Below, one piece after another: positions 7,881 through 16,211 of a stretch of 40,679 bases of DNA (its first letter is position 1; each line of letters begins with the position of its first letter). Source of the DNA: Nitrospiraceae bacterium UBA2600 (lineage in GTDB: Bacteria > Nitrospirota > Thermodesulfovibrionia > Thermodesulfovibrionales > Thermodesulfovibrionaceae); assembly GCA_002339325.1 (NCBI GenBank), contig DDKK01000038.1:1-40679 (forward strand), written 5' to 3'. The notes below the pieces were generated by a model that did not search any database, was not told where the DNA came from, and worked only from the letters and a program-made list of their open reading frames with translations. Made by a program: the position numbers and the translations under genes.

Positions 7881-8991
7881 CCTGCACCTCCACTTTTATT
7901 TCGACTGCCTCACTCTCTTTTAAAGGAGCTTCCGAAGTGATTTTATAATAAACCGGCGATTTTATGGTATTCATATTAAACTCGGCGTCAAAGAATAGAG
8001 GAATCATTGTTTCACCAATGAGTTCGTAAATCTTTCCATCTGCCTTTTTTCTATATATTCGATAGCCTTTTATCCATTTTTCCTTGCACTCTCTCCACGA
8101 AATATAAACTCCTTGCTCAGTAACAGACCAGAAAACTTCTTCAGGCTTTGTGGGAGTAAAAGATTCAATGGGAACTTTTGTTTCAATGCCTTTGCTTTCC
8201 ATATATGCTGATTCATAGGATTTAGAAGTAGTAATAACATAGGGAATTTCCGATTGAGAGTTTTCTTTGTAACTGCTTATGCTTCCGTAAAGAAGTTCGT
8301 CTAAAAAGAAGTTTCTATCTGTGGAGCCAATCTTTACTCTTTCGCCTTTTTGATTTACTCGGTATATGTTATAGGTCAATGAATTCTGTGCATCCCATGA
8401 GAGCATTACGCCTTCAGGATTAATTTTATAAGTAATATTTTCCACCTCAGGTAATTTTTGAGGAGTAATTACAGCCTCTGTTGGTTTGCTGTATATACCT
8501 TTTGGTCTTATGGCAAAGATACGATATCTGTAAGTTTCTCCGAAGGTAAAATCTTTGTCCTCAAGGGAGGTCGTCTCTTTATTGTAGTAACCAAGAGTTT
8601 TTTTCTCTCCTTTGCTTTCTCTCTCTATGAGGAAGCTTTCTATTTTAGTTTTTTCTTTTTCAGGATAACTCCAGGAAATTAATATTTTGTCATAGGTGGC
8701 TGAAAGGGTAAGTTTTGAAACTGCTTCTGGCTGGAGATAATCATCAAGATTTGGGTCAAGCTTTCTTCCACAGGCTGTAAGAAGGAATAGTAAACTTAAT
8801 ATAAATAGGAAAATTGATGCCCTATTGAGCGATTTAGCTATTTTGGGGTAACAGTTCTTTACGAAGCGAAGCGTAAAAAAGCCGCAACTGTTTGAGCTCC
8901 TTAGGAGCGAGTTTTGCGGCTTTAGCGTAGCGAGTTTAGAACTGTCCAAAAATAGCTCATGAGCGAAAGAGGGCATCAGCGTCTTCTTCAT
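7873..8991 (-). CDS. Fibronectin type III-like lipoprotein with a palindromic element in its signal peptide
   Basis: Predicted envelope lipoprotein of unknown function. After the lipobox LTAC (C74) come two to three beta-sandwich repeats of FN3 type, for example ILISWSYPEKEK ... YRYRIFAIRPKGIYSKPTEAV and VYISWRECKEKWIKGYRIYRK. The start ATG at 8991 overlaps the argH stop as ATGA. Residues 6-59 are encoded by a 162-bp palindromic repeat (8816-8977) inserted in frame between MKKTL and IFLFILSLLFLLTAC. Without it the protein would carry a standard 20-residue lipoprotein signal. With it the hydrophobic core lies at residues 60-73, unusually far from the N-terminus, so export may be impaired, anchored or rescued in some unknown way. 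Function of the mature part is not recognisable. Confidence 0.8.
   Translation of the reverse strand: MKKTLMPSFAHELFLDSSKLATLKPQNSLLRSSNSCGFFTLRFVKNCYPKIAKSLNRASIFLFILSLLFLLTACGRKLDPNLDDYLQPEAVSKLTLSATYDKILISWSYPEKEKTKIESFLIERESKGEKKTLGYYNKETTSLEDKDFTFGETYRYRIFAIRPKGIYSKPTEAVITPQKLPEVENITYKINPEGVMLSWDAQNSLTYNIYRVNQKGERVKIGSTDRNFFLDELLYGSISSYKENSQSEIPYVITTSKSYESAYMESKGIETKVPIESFTPTKPEEVFWSVTEQGVYISWRECKEKWIKGYRIYRKKADGKIYELIGETMIPLFFDAEFNMNTIKSPVYYKITSEAPLKESEAVEIKVEVQDG
8816..8977. repeat. Palindromic element copy A, inside a lipoprotein gene
   Basis: A 162-bp imperfect palindrome bounded by GATGCCCT and its complement AGGGCATC. Nested inverted arms include CAGTTCT/AGAACTG and a core hairpin from GCCGCAA to TTGCGGC (8881-8920) whose tip is GCTCC-TTA-GGAGC. 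The 40-bp core is identical to that of copy C at 11777-11816. Its length is 54 codons and it has no stop in the host reading frame, so the lipoprotein reading frame passes through it. No transposase is encoded; it looks like a MITE or a bacterial analogue of Rickettsia palindromic elements. Confidence 0.85.
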
Positions 8992-10364
8992 TCCTTCAAC
9001 CTCTTCCTAAGCATCCTTATCTGCTCCTTTACACTCTTCTTTGAGGTGCTTCCATAGGAGCTTTTTGCCTCAATTGAACCTTCAGGCTTAAGTATGGCAT
9101 AGAGGTCTTTTTCAATTTTCGGCGAGAATTTCTTTAATTCCTTTATGCTTAATTCGTTGAGATTTTTACCCTTTTCAATACAGTAAAGCACAATCTTACC
9201 TGTTATTTCATGGGCATTTCTAAAGGGAACTCCCTTCTTTACAAGATACTCTGCAATGTCTGTAGCTGTGGTGTAGCCACTTCCGCAAGCCTCTTTCATT
9301 CTCTCTTTGTTGAATTTTATCTCCGGAAGCATTTCTGTAATTACTCTAAGGCTCATTCTTACCGTGTCAATCGTATCAAAAACAGGCTCTTTGTCTTCCT
9401 GCATGTCTCTGTTGTAGGTAAGGGGAAGTCCTTTCATGGTTGTAAGCATGCTAACCAGATTTCCGTAAACTCTGCCTGTTTTCCCTCTAATTAACTCTGC
9501 CGGGTCTGGATTTTTTTTCTGGGGCATCATGCTTGAGCCAGTGGAGAATTTATCAGGTAGCTCAATAAATCTGAATTCATCCGTTGCCCAAAGGATTATC
9601 TCCTCAGCAAGCCTGCTTAAATGCATCATGAGCATAGCACCACAGTATAAAACATCAAGGACAAAGTCTCTGTCTGAGACTGCATCCATGCTGTTTGGAA
9701 TTGGTTCTTCAAAACCAAGCTCCTTTGCGGTAAAATGCCTGTCAATTGGAAGGCTGCTTCCTGCAAGGGCACCTGCACCAAGAGGGCATAGATTGAGCCT
9801 CTTTAAAGCCTCTTTCAGCCGCTCCCTGTCTCTTTCAAGCATCCATGCATAAGCAAGGAGATGTTGACTTAGAAGCACAGGCTGGGCTTTCTGTAGATGA
9901 GTATATCCGGGCATAATTGTATCAATGTTTTTTTCTGCAAGATTAACCAGAGTTTTCCCAAGCTTCTCTGCTAACTCTATTAACTCATTCAATCTTTTTC
10001 TCAAATAAAGTCTTAAGTCTGTTGCAACCTGGTCGTTTCTTGAGCGGGCTGTATGAAGCTTTGCACCAGCAGAGCCTGCTTTTTCAATCAAAGCTCTCTC
10101 AATGTTCATGTGTATATCTTCAAGCTCTTCTTTGAACTGAAACTTTCCCTCTTTGATTTCCCTTTCAATTTCAGCAAGTCCCTTTAAAATCTGCTTTAGC
10201 TCCTCTTCAGTGATAATGCCCTGTTTGCAGAGCATCTTTGCGTGAGCACGGCTTCCTTCAATGTCTTCCTGCCAGAGCCTCCTGTCAAAAGAGATTGACT
10301 GGGAAAACTCCTCAAGAGTCTTAGCTGTCCCTTCCTTAAACCTACCACCCCACGGTTTTTTCAT
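8988..10364 (-). CDS. argH: Argininosuccinate lyase
   Basis: Cleaves argininosuccinate to arginine and fumarate, the last step of arginine synthesis. The 458-residue length is standard. The fumarase/aspartase superfamily signature GSSMMPQKKNPDPAEL lies at about 274-289, with the N-terminal KPWGGRFKEGT and TARSRNDQVATDLRL motifs also intact. AGAGGT precedes the ATG at 10364. The gene overlaps the unknown gene upstream by 4 bp and the lipoprotein downstream by 4 bp, so it is translationally coupled on both sides. Confidence 0.97.
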   Translation of the reverse strand: MKKPWGGRFKEGTAKTLEEFSQSISFDRRLWQEDIEGSRAHAKMLCKQGIITEEELKQILKGLAEIEREIKEGKFQFKEELEDIHMNIERALIEKAGSAGAKLHTARSRNDQVATDLRLYLRKRLNELIELAEKLGKTLVNLAEKNIDTIMPGYTHLQKAQPVLLSQHLLAYAWMLERDRERLKEALKRLNLCPLGAGALAGSSLPIDRHFTAKELGFEEPIPNSMDAVSDRDFVLDVLYCGAMLMMHLSRLAEEIILWATDEFRFIELPDKFSTGSSMMPQKKNPDPAELIRGKTGRVYGNLVSMLTTMKGLPLTYNRDMQEDKEPVFDTIDTVRMSLRVITEMLPEIKFNKERMKEACGSGYTTATDIAEYLVKKGVPFRNAHEITGKIVLYCIEKGKNLNELSIKELKKFSPKIEKDLYAILKPEGSIEAKSSYGSTSKKSVKEQIRMLRKRLKE

Positions 10365-10792
10365 CTATGCTTTACCTCTTTTATATCTGTCAACAATTTT
10401 TTTCTGAGTGCTTCAAGAAATTTTAATGCTGAATACTTTGCATGATCATAGTCGTAATATTCTCTAATATTTTTACGCCAATAATCCATAAGTTCATTAT
10501 CATTTGAGGCAATCATTCCTCCATATTCATGAAGACGGATGATACTTCTTTCAACATCTTTAAGGGTAAAATCAAAAGGAAGTTCTACTACTAAGACAAT
10601 TTTGCTATTCCCTCTCACATAAATATAAAACTCAAACCAAGTAGTGTTCCAAGCACCCTGAATTTTTTTTATACACGAGATACCGTATCTTGATAAATCG
10701 CTGAGTAAGAAAGAAGCTTTATTTTCTCCCGGAAATTCTTGTAAATTCCAGAGTGCTTTAGTTAATTGCTTTTTTATGTTTCCTCTAAACAC
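10361..10792 (-). CDS. Hypothetical protein
   Basis: I do not recognise this 143-residue protein. It has no signal peptide or membrane segment. It is rich in aromatic and charged residues, with a beta-rich centre (WFEFYIYVRGNSKIVLVVELPF) followed by a helical C-terminal half containing EYYDYDHAKYSALKFLEALRKKL. The start is a GTG at 10792 with AAGGAG 8 nt upstream, located inside the end of the upstream glycosylase-like gene (19-bp overlap). The overlap and shared AT-rich composition suggest the two act together and arrived together between argH and the EF-G-like gene. Confidence 0.7.
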   Translation of the reverse strand: MFRGNIKKQLTKALWNLQEFPGENKASFLLSDLSRYGISCIKKIQGAWNTTWFEFYIYVRGNSKIVLVVELPFDFTLKDVERSIIRLHEYGGMIASNDNELMDYWRKNIREYYDYDHAKYSALKFLEALRKKLLTDIKEVKHR

Positions 10793-11487
10793 CTCTTTAA
10801 CTCCTTGAAATCTTCAAGAATAATGTTGTCATTTTTACTTAGATGTTTTCTCATATTCATACCTTTAATACCTGTATGAAAGAGTGGAAATATTTTTATT
10901 TTTGGGAAAACTTCGCTTTTTTCTGCTATAATCTTGCCTGCTAAATCGTTTAATGTTTTGACTTTTTTAGGTATTTTAAAAATTTCAAGCATTATATTTA
11001 GTGCCTCCAGTCCAAGTGTGGCTACAATTTTAGGTTGTATGATTTCTATCTGTCTTTTAAGAAATTGAGAACAGTTCCTGAAGTGTTTCTTTTGAGGTTT
11101 GTTCTTATTTCCAGAACTCTCATTTCCTTCTCTCAAGCATAAAACAGCATTTGTCAAATAAATATCTTTCTTATCAATTTTTGCTTTTTCAAGGTAATAC
11201 ATTAAGTTACGAAAGGTTGGACTATACTCATTATATGGTTTTGGAATTTTACCCCCATTTTTTTTAATCCATTCTTTTAAATACTCCTCACTTCCCCAAT
11301 CTTGCCCAACTATCATTAATTTAGCATCATAATTTTTGAATGCATCATTCCAGTAACCTATGGTTTCAGGAGGGGGTATATTCTTTAAATAGAATGGATT
11401 AACAAGTTCTGGACAACAGTTTTCGCAATAGTTTTTGCAATTACTAATTATTTCTCTTAATTTCGTTATTTCGTCTTCTTTACTCAT
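10774..11487 (-). CDS. Uracil-DNA glycosylase superfamily protein, Fe-S cluster type
   Basis: Probably a DNA repair or related glycosylase-fold protein. The 237 residues carry a UDG-like motif I, MIVGQDWG (58-65), a C-terminal motif resembling H-P/S (FPLFHTGIKG, H204), and cysteines placed as in family 4 and 5 enzymes that hold a [4Fe-4S] cluster: a C17/C21/C24/C25 group, then C117 and C139 framing LREGN...FRN before QFLKRQIEIIQPKIVATLG. The family 4 motif I is usually GEAPG-like, so QDWG may mean an altered substrate or lost activity. AAGGA lies about 8 nt ahead of ATG 11487. It overlaps the unknown gene downstream. AT-rich compared with argH and purB; possible acquired islet. Confidence 0.75.
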   Translation of the reverse strand: MSKEDEITKLREIISNCKNYCENCCPELVNPFYLKNIPPPETIGYWNDAFKNYDAKLMIVGQDWGSEEYLKEWIKKNGGKIPKPYNEYSPTFRNLMYYLEKAKIDKKDIYLTNAVLCLREGNESSGNKNKPQKKHFRNCSQFLKRQIEIIQPKIVATLGLEALNIMLEIFKIPKKVKTLNDLAGKIIAEKSEVFPKIKIFPLFHTGIKGMNMRKHLSKNDNIILEDFKELKRCLEET

Positions 11488-11550
11488 TTTCTATTCCTTA
11501 AATCTCTAATTTTCAAAATCTCAAAAAAGTTTTTTTATCAAACAAATAAT

Positions 11551-11706
11551 TGCTATATTGAGCGACTTTTAAAATTTTTGTGTAACAATTCTTAGCGAAG
11601 CGGAACGTCCACAGCCAAAACTGTTTGAGCCTGAAAGGCGAGTTTTTTAGCTGTAGTGGAGGAAGCTTAGAATTGTCCAAGAATTTTGCGGGAGCGAAAT
11701 ATAGCA
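11551..11706. repeat. Palindromic element copy B
   Basis: A 156-bp diverged copy of the element, bounded by TGCTATATT (11551-11559) and its complement at 11698-11706. It keeps the element plan (AACAATTCTTAGCG arm, CTGTTTGAGC, GCGAGTTTT, AGAATTGTCC arm) but the core tip is CCTGAAAGG instead of CTCCTTAGGAG. It abuts copy C with no spacer. Together B and C fill nearly all of the 394-bp gap between the EF-G-like gene and the glycosylase-like gene; I see no tRNA or credible gene in the gap. Confidence 0.8.
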
Positions 11707-11879
11707 TTAACAGATGCTTTAATAAGCGACTTATAGATCTTATGGTAACAATTCCAGATGAGCGAAGCGTGAAACAGCCGCAACTGTTTGAGCTCCTTAG
11801 GAGCGAGTTTTGCGGCTGTAGCGTAGCGAATTCGGAATTGTCAGAAGATTTATATGAAGCGATACAAAGCATCTGTTAA
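11707..11879. repeat. Palindromic element copy C
   Basis: A 173-bp imperfect palindrome with perfect 14-bp ends (TTAACAGATGCTTT at 11707-11720, complement at 11866-11879). The central 40 bp (11777-11816) are identical to the core of copy A nearly 3 kb away. The right end lies 2 bp from the stop codon of the EF-G-like gene, so transcripts leaving that gene carry a very large hairpin. It could act as a transcript-end stabiliser or attenuator before the islet genes; that is inference. Confidence 0.85.
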
Positions 11880-11881
11880 AT

Positions 11882-13978
11882 TCACTCCTCTGCCTTTGCC
11901 TGACGCTCTTTCTGTCTCTGCTCAATTATCTTTTGAGCAATATGAGAGGGCACTTCCTCATAGTGGGAAAACTCCATTGAGTATATACCCCTTCCCGATG
12001 TCATGCTGTGAAGCTGATTGGCATATGTTAGCATCTCTGCCATTGGCACAAGGGCTGTTATCTTTTGATTTCCTCCAGCCTGTGGGTCAACACCCTGAAC
12101 CTTGCCTCTACGGGAGTTGAGGTCTCCTATGATTGTTCCCAGTGTTTCATCGGGCACAATTATCTCAGCCTTCATAATTGGCTCAAGCAGTACAGGTTTA
12201 GCATCCATAAAGGCTTTTTTAAGAGCAAGAGCACCGGCTATTTTGAAAGCCATTTCAGAGGAATCTACAGGATGATAAGAACCATCATAGAGAGTTACTT
12301 TCATGTCAATTATTGGATAGTAGGCAAGAATTCCCTCTTTCATCGTCTCAACTATGCCTTTCTCCACAGCAGGGCGATACTGTTGAGGAATAACACCGCC
12401 TACGATTTTATCAACGAACTCATATCCTCCACCTCTTGGTAAAGGCTCAATCTGAATCCAGCAGTCTCCATACTGACCTCTTCCACCGGACTGCTTTTTA
12501 TATTTGCCCTGGGCAGAGGCAGAAGCCCTGATTGTCTCTCTGTAAGGCACTTTTGGTGCCATTAGGTTAACTTCGACTCCAAATTTTCTTTTAAGTTTTT
12601 CAAGGGCAACTTCTATATGAACCTGCCCCATTCCGCTTAAAATCATGTCCTTTGACTCTTCATCCCTTGAAAACTTAAGAGTAGGGTCTTCCTCAAGAAG
12701 TTTATGTAACCCTGCGCTGACCTTTTCCTCATCACCCCTTGTTTTTGGTGCAATTGCATAGGAGATAATAGGCTCGGAGAATCTTACCTCTGGAAGCAGA
12801 ATCGGATTGTTTTCATCGCAAAGAGTGTGCCCTGTGAGAGTATCTTTTAGTTTCACTGTTGCTACAATCTCGCCAGGTCCTGCTTTCTGGCAGGGATTTT
12901 GTGTTTTGCCGAGTATGTAGTAAATCTGGCCAATCCTTTCCTTTGTCCCTGTGTTGGGATTAAGAACTGTAGAGTCAGCCTTAAGCACACCTGAAAAAAC
13001 TCTTATGTATGATATTTTGCCTGCAAAGGGGTCTATGGTGGTTTTGAAAACATAGGCAGCAAGCGGAGCTGTCTCGGAGGGTTCTCTTTTTGCTTCGCTG
13101 CCATCTTTTGGATTAGTACCTTTTATGGGATATATGTTTGCTCTTTCCTGTGGGTCTGGAAGAGTGAGAATTATGCTATCAAGTAAAGCATCAACTCCTA
13201 TGCCCAGCAAGGCTGAACCAGCAAGGACAGGGATGAATCTGCGGGCAATTGAGGCATCATGAAGCCCTTTTCTTAATTCCTCCTCGGTGAGCTCTCCTCC
13301 TTCAAGATACTTTTCGAGCAGGCTATCATCAAGCTCCGCAATTTTCTCAACGAATCTCTTTCTGTATTCCTCAACTTTTGATGAAAGCTCGGAAGGGATA
13401 GGCACTTCTTTTACTGATTTTCCATCCTGCTCGTAGGCTTTAAGTGATATGAGGTCTACTATTCCTCTTAAGCCAGGACCCTCGCCAATTGGCAGCGTAA
13501 GGGGAATTGCCTCCTGACCAAAAACTTTTTCAATCTCTGCAACTGCTCTATCAAAGGATGCGTTTTCCTTGTCAAGCTTGTTTACGAAAACTACTCTTGG
13601 AAGGTCGTAGTCATCGCAGTATTTCCAGATTCTTTCAGTCTCGGCCTTTACTCCCGAAAGGGCACTGACAATTACAACAGCACCGTCGGAGACCCTCAAA
13701 GCGTTTTTTGTATCTTCAAGAAAATTAACAAAACCCGGTGTATCTATAATATTAATTCTGTGCTCTTTGTAATCACAATAAGCAACTTTGCAACTCAGTG
13801 TCATGTTTCTTGCAAGTTCTTCAGGCTCGTAGTCAATTACTTTACCTGTGCTTTCACCTGTAACCACCCTGTCAATTTGCCCTGTTTTAAAAAGTATCTG
13901 TTCCGCAAGCTTTGTGTTACCTGCACCTGCATGGGCTACAATTGCTACATTTCTAATTTTTGTAATCTCTCTACTCAT
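11882..13978 (-). CDS. Elongation factor G-like GTPase paralogue with altered P-loop
   Basis: Five-domain translational GTPase of the EF-G type, 698 residues. It resembles the EF-G-like paralogue family rather than the main fusA: there is no neighbouring rpsL/rpsG/tuf, and switch I reads ARNMTLS. DTPG is at 79-82 and NKLD at 133-136; the C-terminal domains IV and V are complete, with the GRGQYGDCWIQIEPLP and MTSGRGIYSMEFSHYEEVP motifs. The P-loop reads AHAGAGNTKLAEQ: the invariant lysine is replaced by Asn21 (codon AAC), which would be expected to weaken GTP binding. Its role is unknown; EF-G paralogues have been linked to ribosome recycling or back-translocation. It follows purB by 29 nt. 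Confidence 0.88.
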   Translation of the reverse strand: MSREITKIRNVAIVAHAGAGNTKLAEQILFKTGQIDRVVTGESTGKVIDYEPEELARNMTLSCKVAYCDYKEHRINIIDTPGFVNFLEDTKNALRVSDGAVVIVSALSGVKAETERIWKYCDDYDLPRVVFVNKLDKENASFDRAVAEIEKVFGQEAIPLTLPIGEGPGLRGIVDLISLKAYEQDGKSVKEVPIPSELSSKVEEYRKRFVEKIAELDDSLLEKYLEGGELTEEELRKGLHDASIARRFIPVLAGSALLGIGVDALLDSIILTLPDPQERANIYPIKGTNPKDGSEAKREPSETAPLAAYVFKTTIDPFAGKISYIRVFSGVLKADSTVLNPNTGTKERIGQIYYILGKTQNPCQKAGPGEIVATVKLKDTLTGHTLCDENNPILLPEVRFSEPIISYAIAPKTRGDEEKVSAGLHKLLEEDPTLKFSRDEESKDMILSGMGQVHIEVALEKLKRKFGVEVNLMAPKVPYRETIRASASAQGKYKKQSGGRGQYGDCWIQIEPLPRGGGYEFVDKIVGGVIPQQYRPAVEKGIVETMKEGILAYYPIIDMKVTLYDGSYHPVDSSEMAFKIAGALALKKAFMDAKPVLLEPIMKAEIIVPDETLGTIIGDLNSRRGKVQGVDPQAGGNQKITALVPMAEMLTYANQLHSMTSGRGIYSMEFSHYEEVPSHIAQKIIEQRQKERQAKAEE

Positions 13979-14007
13979 AAAACGCCCTCCTCGTATTTTT
14001 CAAATTT

Positions 14008-15300
14008 CTATCCAAACACTCTTCTGTAAATATGGTCTATGTTTCTTGTGTAATAGTTTAGCTCAAAAATTCCTTTTATTTCATCTTCATTGAGATATTT
14101 CCTCACTTCCTCGTCCATAAGAAGCAGTTCCATGAATGGTATGCCTTCTTTCCAGCTCCGCATAGCATTGGACTGGACAATCTTGTATGCCTCCTCACGA
14201 GTAAGCCCCTTCTCTACAAGAGCAAGTAATACCCGCTGGGAGTTGAAAAGTCCATAACTTAGGTCAATATTTTTAAGCATCCGTTCTGGATAAACCCTCA
14301 TGTCTTTGATTATTCCGTAGAGTCTATTAAGCATATAGTCAACAAGGATGCAATTGTCGGGAATTATTACTCTCTCAACAGATGAGTGGGATATGTCTCT
14401 GTCATGCCAGAGTGCAATGTTTTCGTAGGATGCAAAAGCATTACTTCTTATAAGGCGGGCAAGGCCGCTTAGGTTTTCGCATCCCACAGGGTTTCTCTTA
14501 TGAGGCATTGCAGAAGAGCCCTTCTGCCCTTCTGTGAATGGTTCTTCTGCCTCTAAAACCTCTGTTCTCTGAAGATGCCTTATCTCAACGGCAATCTTTT
14601 CAATCATGGCAGCAATAAGAGCAAGAACACTTAAAAACTCTGCATGCCTATCTCTCTGCACAACTTGAGTTGCCACAGGCTCAGGTTTAAGCCCAAGTCT
14701 TTTAAGGGCAATCTCCTCAATCTCTGGAGGCATGTTTGAGAATGTGCCCACAGCACCAGAAATTTTACCGACTGAAATTCTCTCAATTGCTGAAGCGAGT
14801 CTATCAATGTTTCTTACTGCTTCCTCATACCAGAGTGCAAATCTCAAGCCAAAACTTGTAGGTTCTGCATGGACTCCGTGACTTCGTCCCATGCATATAG
14901 TATCTTTATACTGAAATGCCTTCTCTTTAAATAGCTCCTTAATCCTTTTTAAATCCTCCATTATCAACTCTCCAGCCTCTTTCATAAGCAATGCCTGGGC
15001 AGTATCAACGACATCAGAAGAGGTAAGTCCCATGTGGATGAAACGAGATACAGGACCAACCTTTTCAGCCACTGCAGTCAAAAAAGCTATCACATCGTGC
15101 TTGACAGTTGCTTCAATCTCATCAATTCTTTTTAAATCAAAGTCTGCCTTTTCTTTAATCTCCCGTAAAGCTTCCTCAGGAATCTTTCCAAGCTCAGCCC
15201 ATGCCTCACATACAGCAATCTCAACAAGAAGCCATTTCCTAAACTTGTTCTCCTCACTCCAAATACTTCCCATCTCTTTTCTCGTATATCTCGGAATCAT
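14008..15300 (-). CDS. purB: Adenylosuccinate lyase
   Basis: Catalyses two fumarate-releasing steps of purine synthesis (SAICAR to AICAR, adenylosuccinate to AMP). The 430-residue protein has the superfamily signature GSSAMPHKRNP at about 261-271 and the N-terminal MIPRYTRKEMGSIWSEENKF typical of the short PurB type. A strong GGAGGAGGG lies just ahead of ATG 15300 and is part of the truB 3' end (2-nt gap), so the two are coupled. Confidence 0.96.
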   Translation of the reverse strand: MIPRYTRKEMGSIWSEENKFRKWLLVEIAVCEAWAELGKIPEEALREIKEKADFDLKRIDEIEATVKHDVIAFLTAVAEKVGPVSRFIHMGLTSSDVVDTAQALLMKEAGELIMEDLKRIKELFKEKAFQYKDTICMGRSHGVHAEPTSFGLRFALWYEEAVRNIDRLASAIERISVGKISGAVGTFSNMPPEIEEIALKRLGLKPEPVATQVVQRDRHAEFLSVLALIAAMIEKIAVEIRHLQRTEVLEAEEPFTEGQKGSSAMPHKRNPVGCENLSGLARLIRSNAFASYENIALWHDRDISHSSVERVIIPDNCILVDYMLNRLYGIIKDMRVYPERMLKNIDLSYGLFNSQRVLLALVEKGLTREEAYKIVQSNAMRSWKEGIPFMELLLMDEEVRKYLNEDEIKGIFELNYYTRNIDHIYRRVFG

Positions 15301-15302
15301 CT

Positions 15303-16211
15303 TTATCCCTCCTCCCAGATAATTCTTTCAGGCTTTATTACTACACCATTACCATAGCCTATTCCAATGATTTTACCACTATTATCCTTTACTTTAACCC
15401 ATCCTGCCGGGACTATTCCCGAAGGTATTTTAACGGTATTGCCATTAAGAAATCTTGGAATTAGACTATCCTGCATTTTGATAGAAGGCAGAAAATACAA
15501 TGCCCTGTCTATTGATAAAATACTTTTTTGAAGCTGAAACCTCAAATCTGAAGTCTCAAGATTATTTGACAGTAGACTCTTCAACTCTTCTAACTCTATC
15601 GAATCCTCCAATCTAAACTCTCCAATCCTTGTTCTTGTAAGCTCTACTACGTGAGCTCCAATTTCGAGTTTCTCTCCTATGTCGTGGCATAGAGACCTCA
15701 CATATGTTCCCTTACTGCATACTACTCTGAATGTCACGAATGGTGGTTCAAAGTTTTCTATTTTAATTGAGTGGATAATCACCTTCTTTGGTTTTCTCTC
15801 TATTTCAATTCCTTTTCTTGCAAGTTCATGTAAAGGCTTGCCTTCAACTTTTACTGCCGAATACATGGGCGGAATCTGCATTATCTCTCCTGTAAATTCT
15901 CTGATAACACGTTCAAGCCCTTCTATTTTAATCTCAAAACTCTCTAACACCTTCACTACTTTCCCATCGGCATCGTAGGTATCTGTGGAAACTCCAAATT
16001 TTGCTTTGAAGACATACTCTTTCTCAAGCTCCGTCAGAAAAGGGGAAATCTTGGTTGCCTCATTTATGCAAACAAGAAGAAGTCCCTTAGCCATAGGGTC
16101 AAGAGTGCCAGCATGGCCAGCTTTTTTTACCTTTAGAAGTTTTTTAACCTTTGTAACAGCCTGCTGACTCGTTATCCCTATTGATTTGTTAAGAAGTAGC
16201 AGAACGTTCAT
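15303..16211 (-). CDS. truB: tRNA pseudouridine(55) synthase
   Basis: Forms pseudouridine 55 in the T-arm of tRNAs. The catalytic motif GHAGTLDPMAKGLL is at 32-45, with D38 as nucleophile. The KVKKAGHAGTLDP context, KGTYVRSLCHDIG motif and a C-terminal extension resembling a PUA-like region (residues about 240-300) give a 302-residue protein of normal size. It overlaps the end of lptD by 23 bp. Confidence 0.95.
   Translation of the reverse strand: MNVLLLLNKSIGITSQQAVTKVKKLLKVKKAGHAGTLDPMAKGLLLVCINEATKISPFLTELEKEYVFKAKFGVSTDTYDADGKVVKVLESFEIKIEGLERVIREFTGEIMQIPPMYSAVKVEGKPLHELARKGIEIERKPKKVIIHSIKIENFEPPFVTFRVVCSKGTYVRSLCHDIGEKLEIGAHVVELTRTRIGEFRLEDSIELEELKSLLSNNLETSDLRFQLQKSILSIDRALYFLPSIKMQDSLIPRFLNGNTVKIPSGIVPAGWVKVKDNSGKIIGIGYGNGVVIKPERIIWEEG

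Noticed and set aside
11513..11872. 119-residue minus-strand open frame between the EF-G-like and glycosylase-like genes
   Set aside because: It lies wholly within palindromic copies B and C, and its two halves are the translated repeat (compare residues 15-59 of the lipoprotein). It has no Shine-Dalgarno sequence and no protein character of its own.
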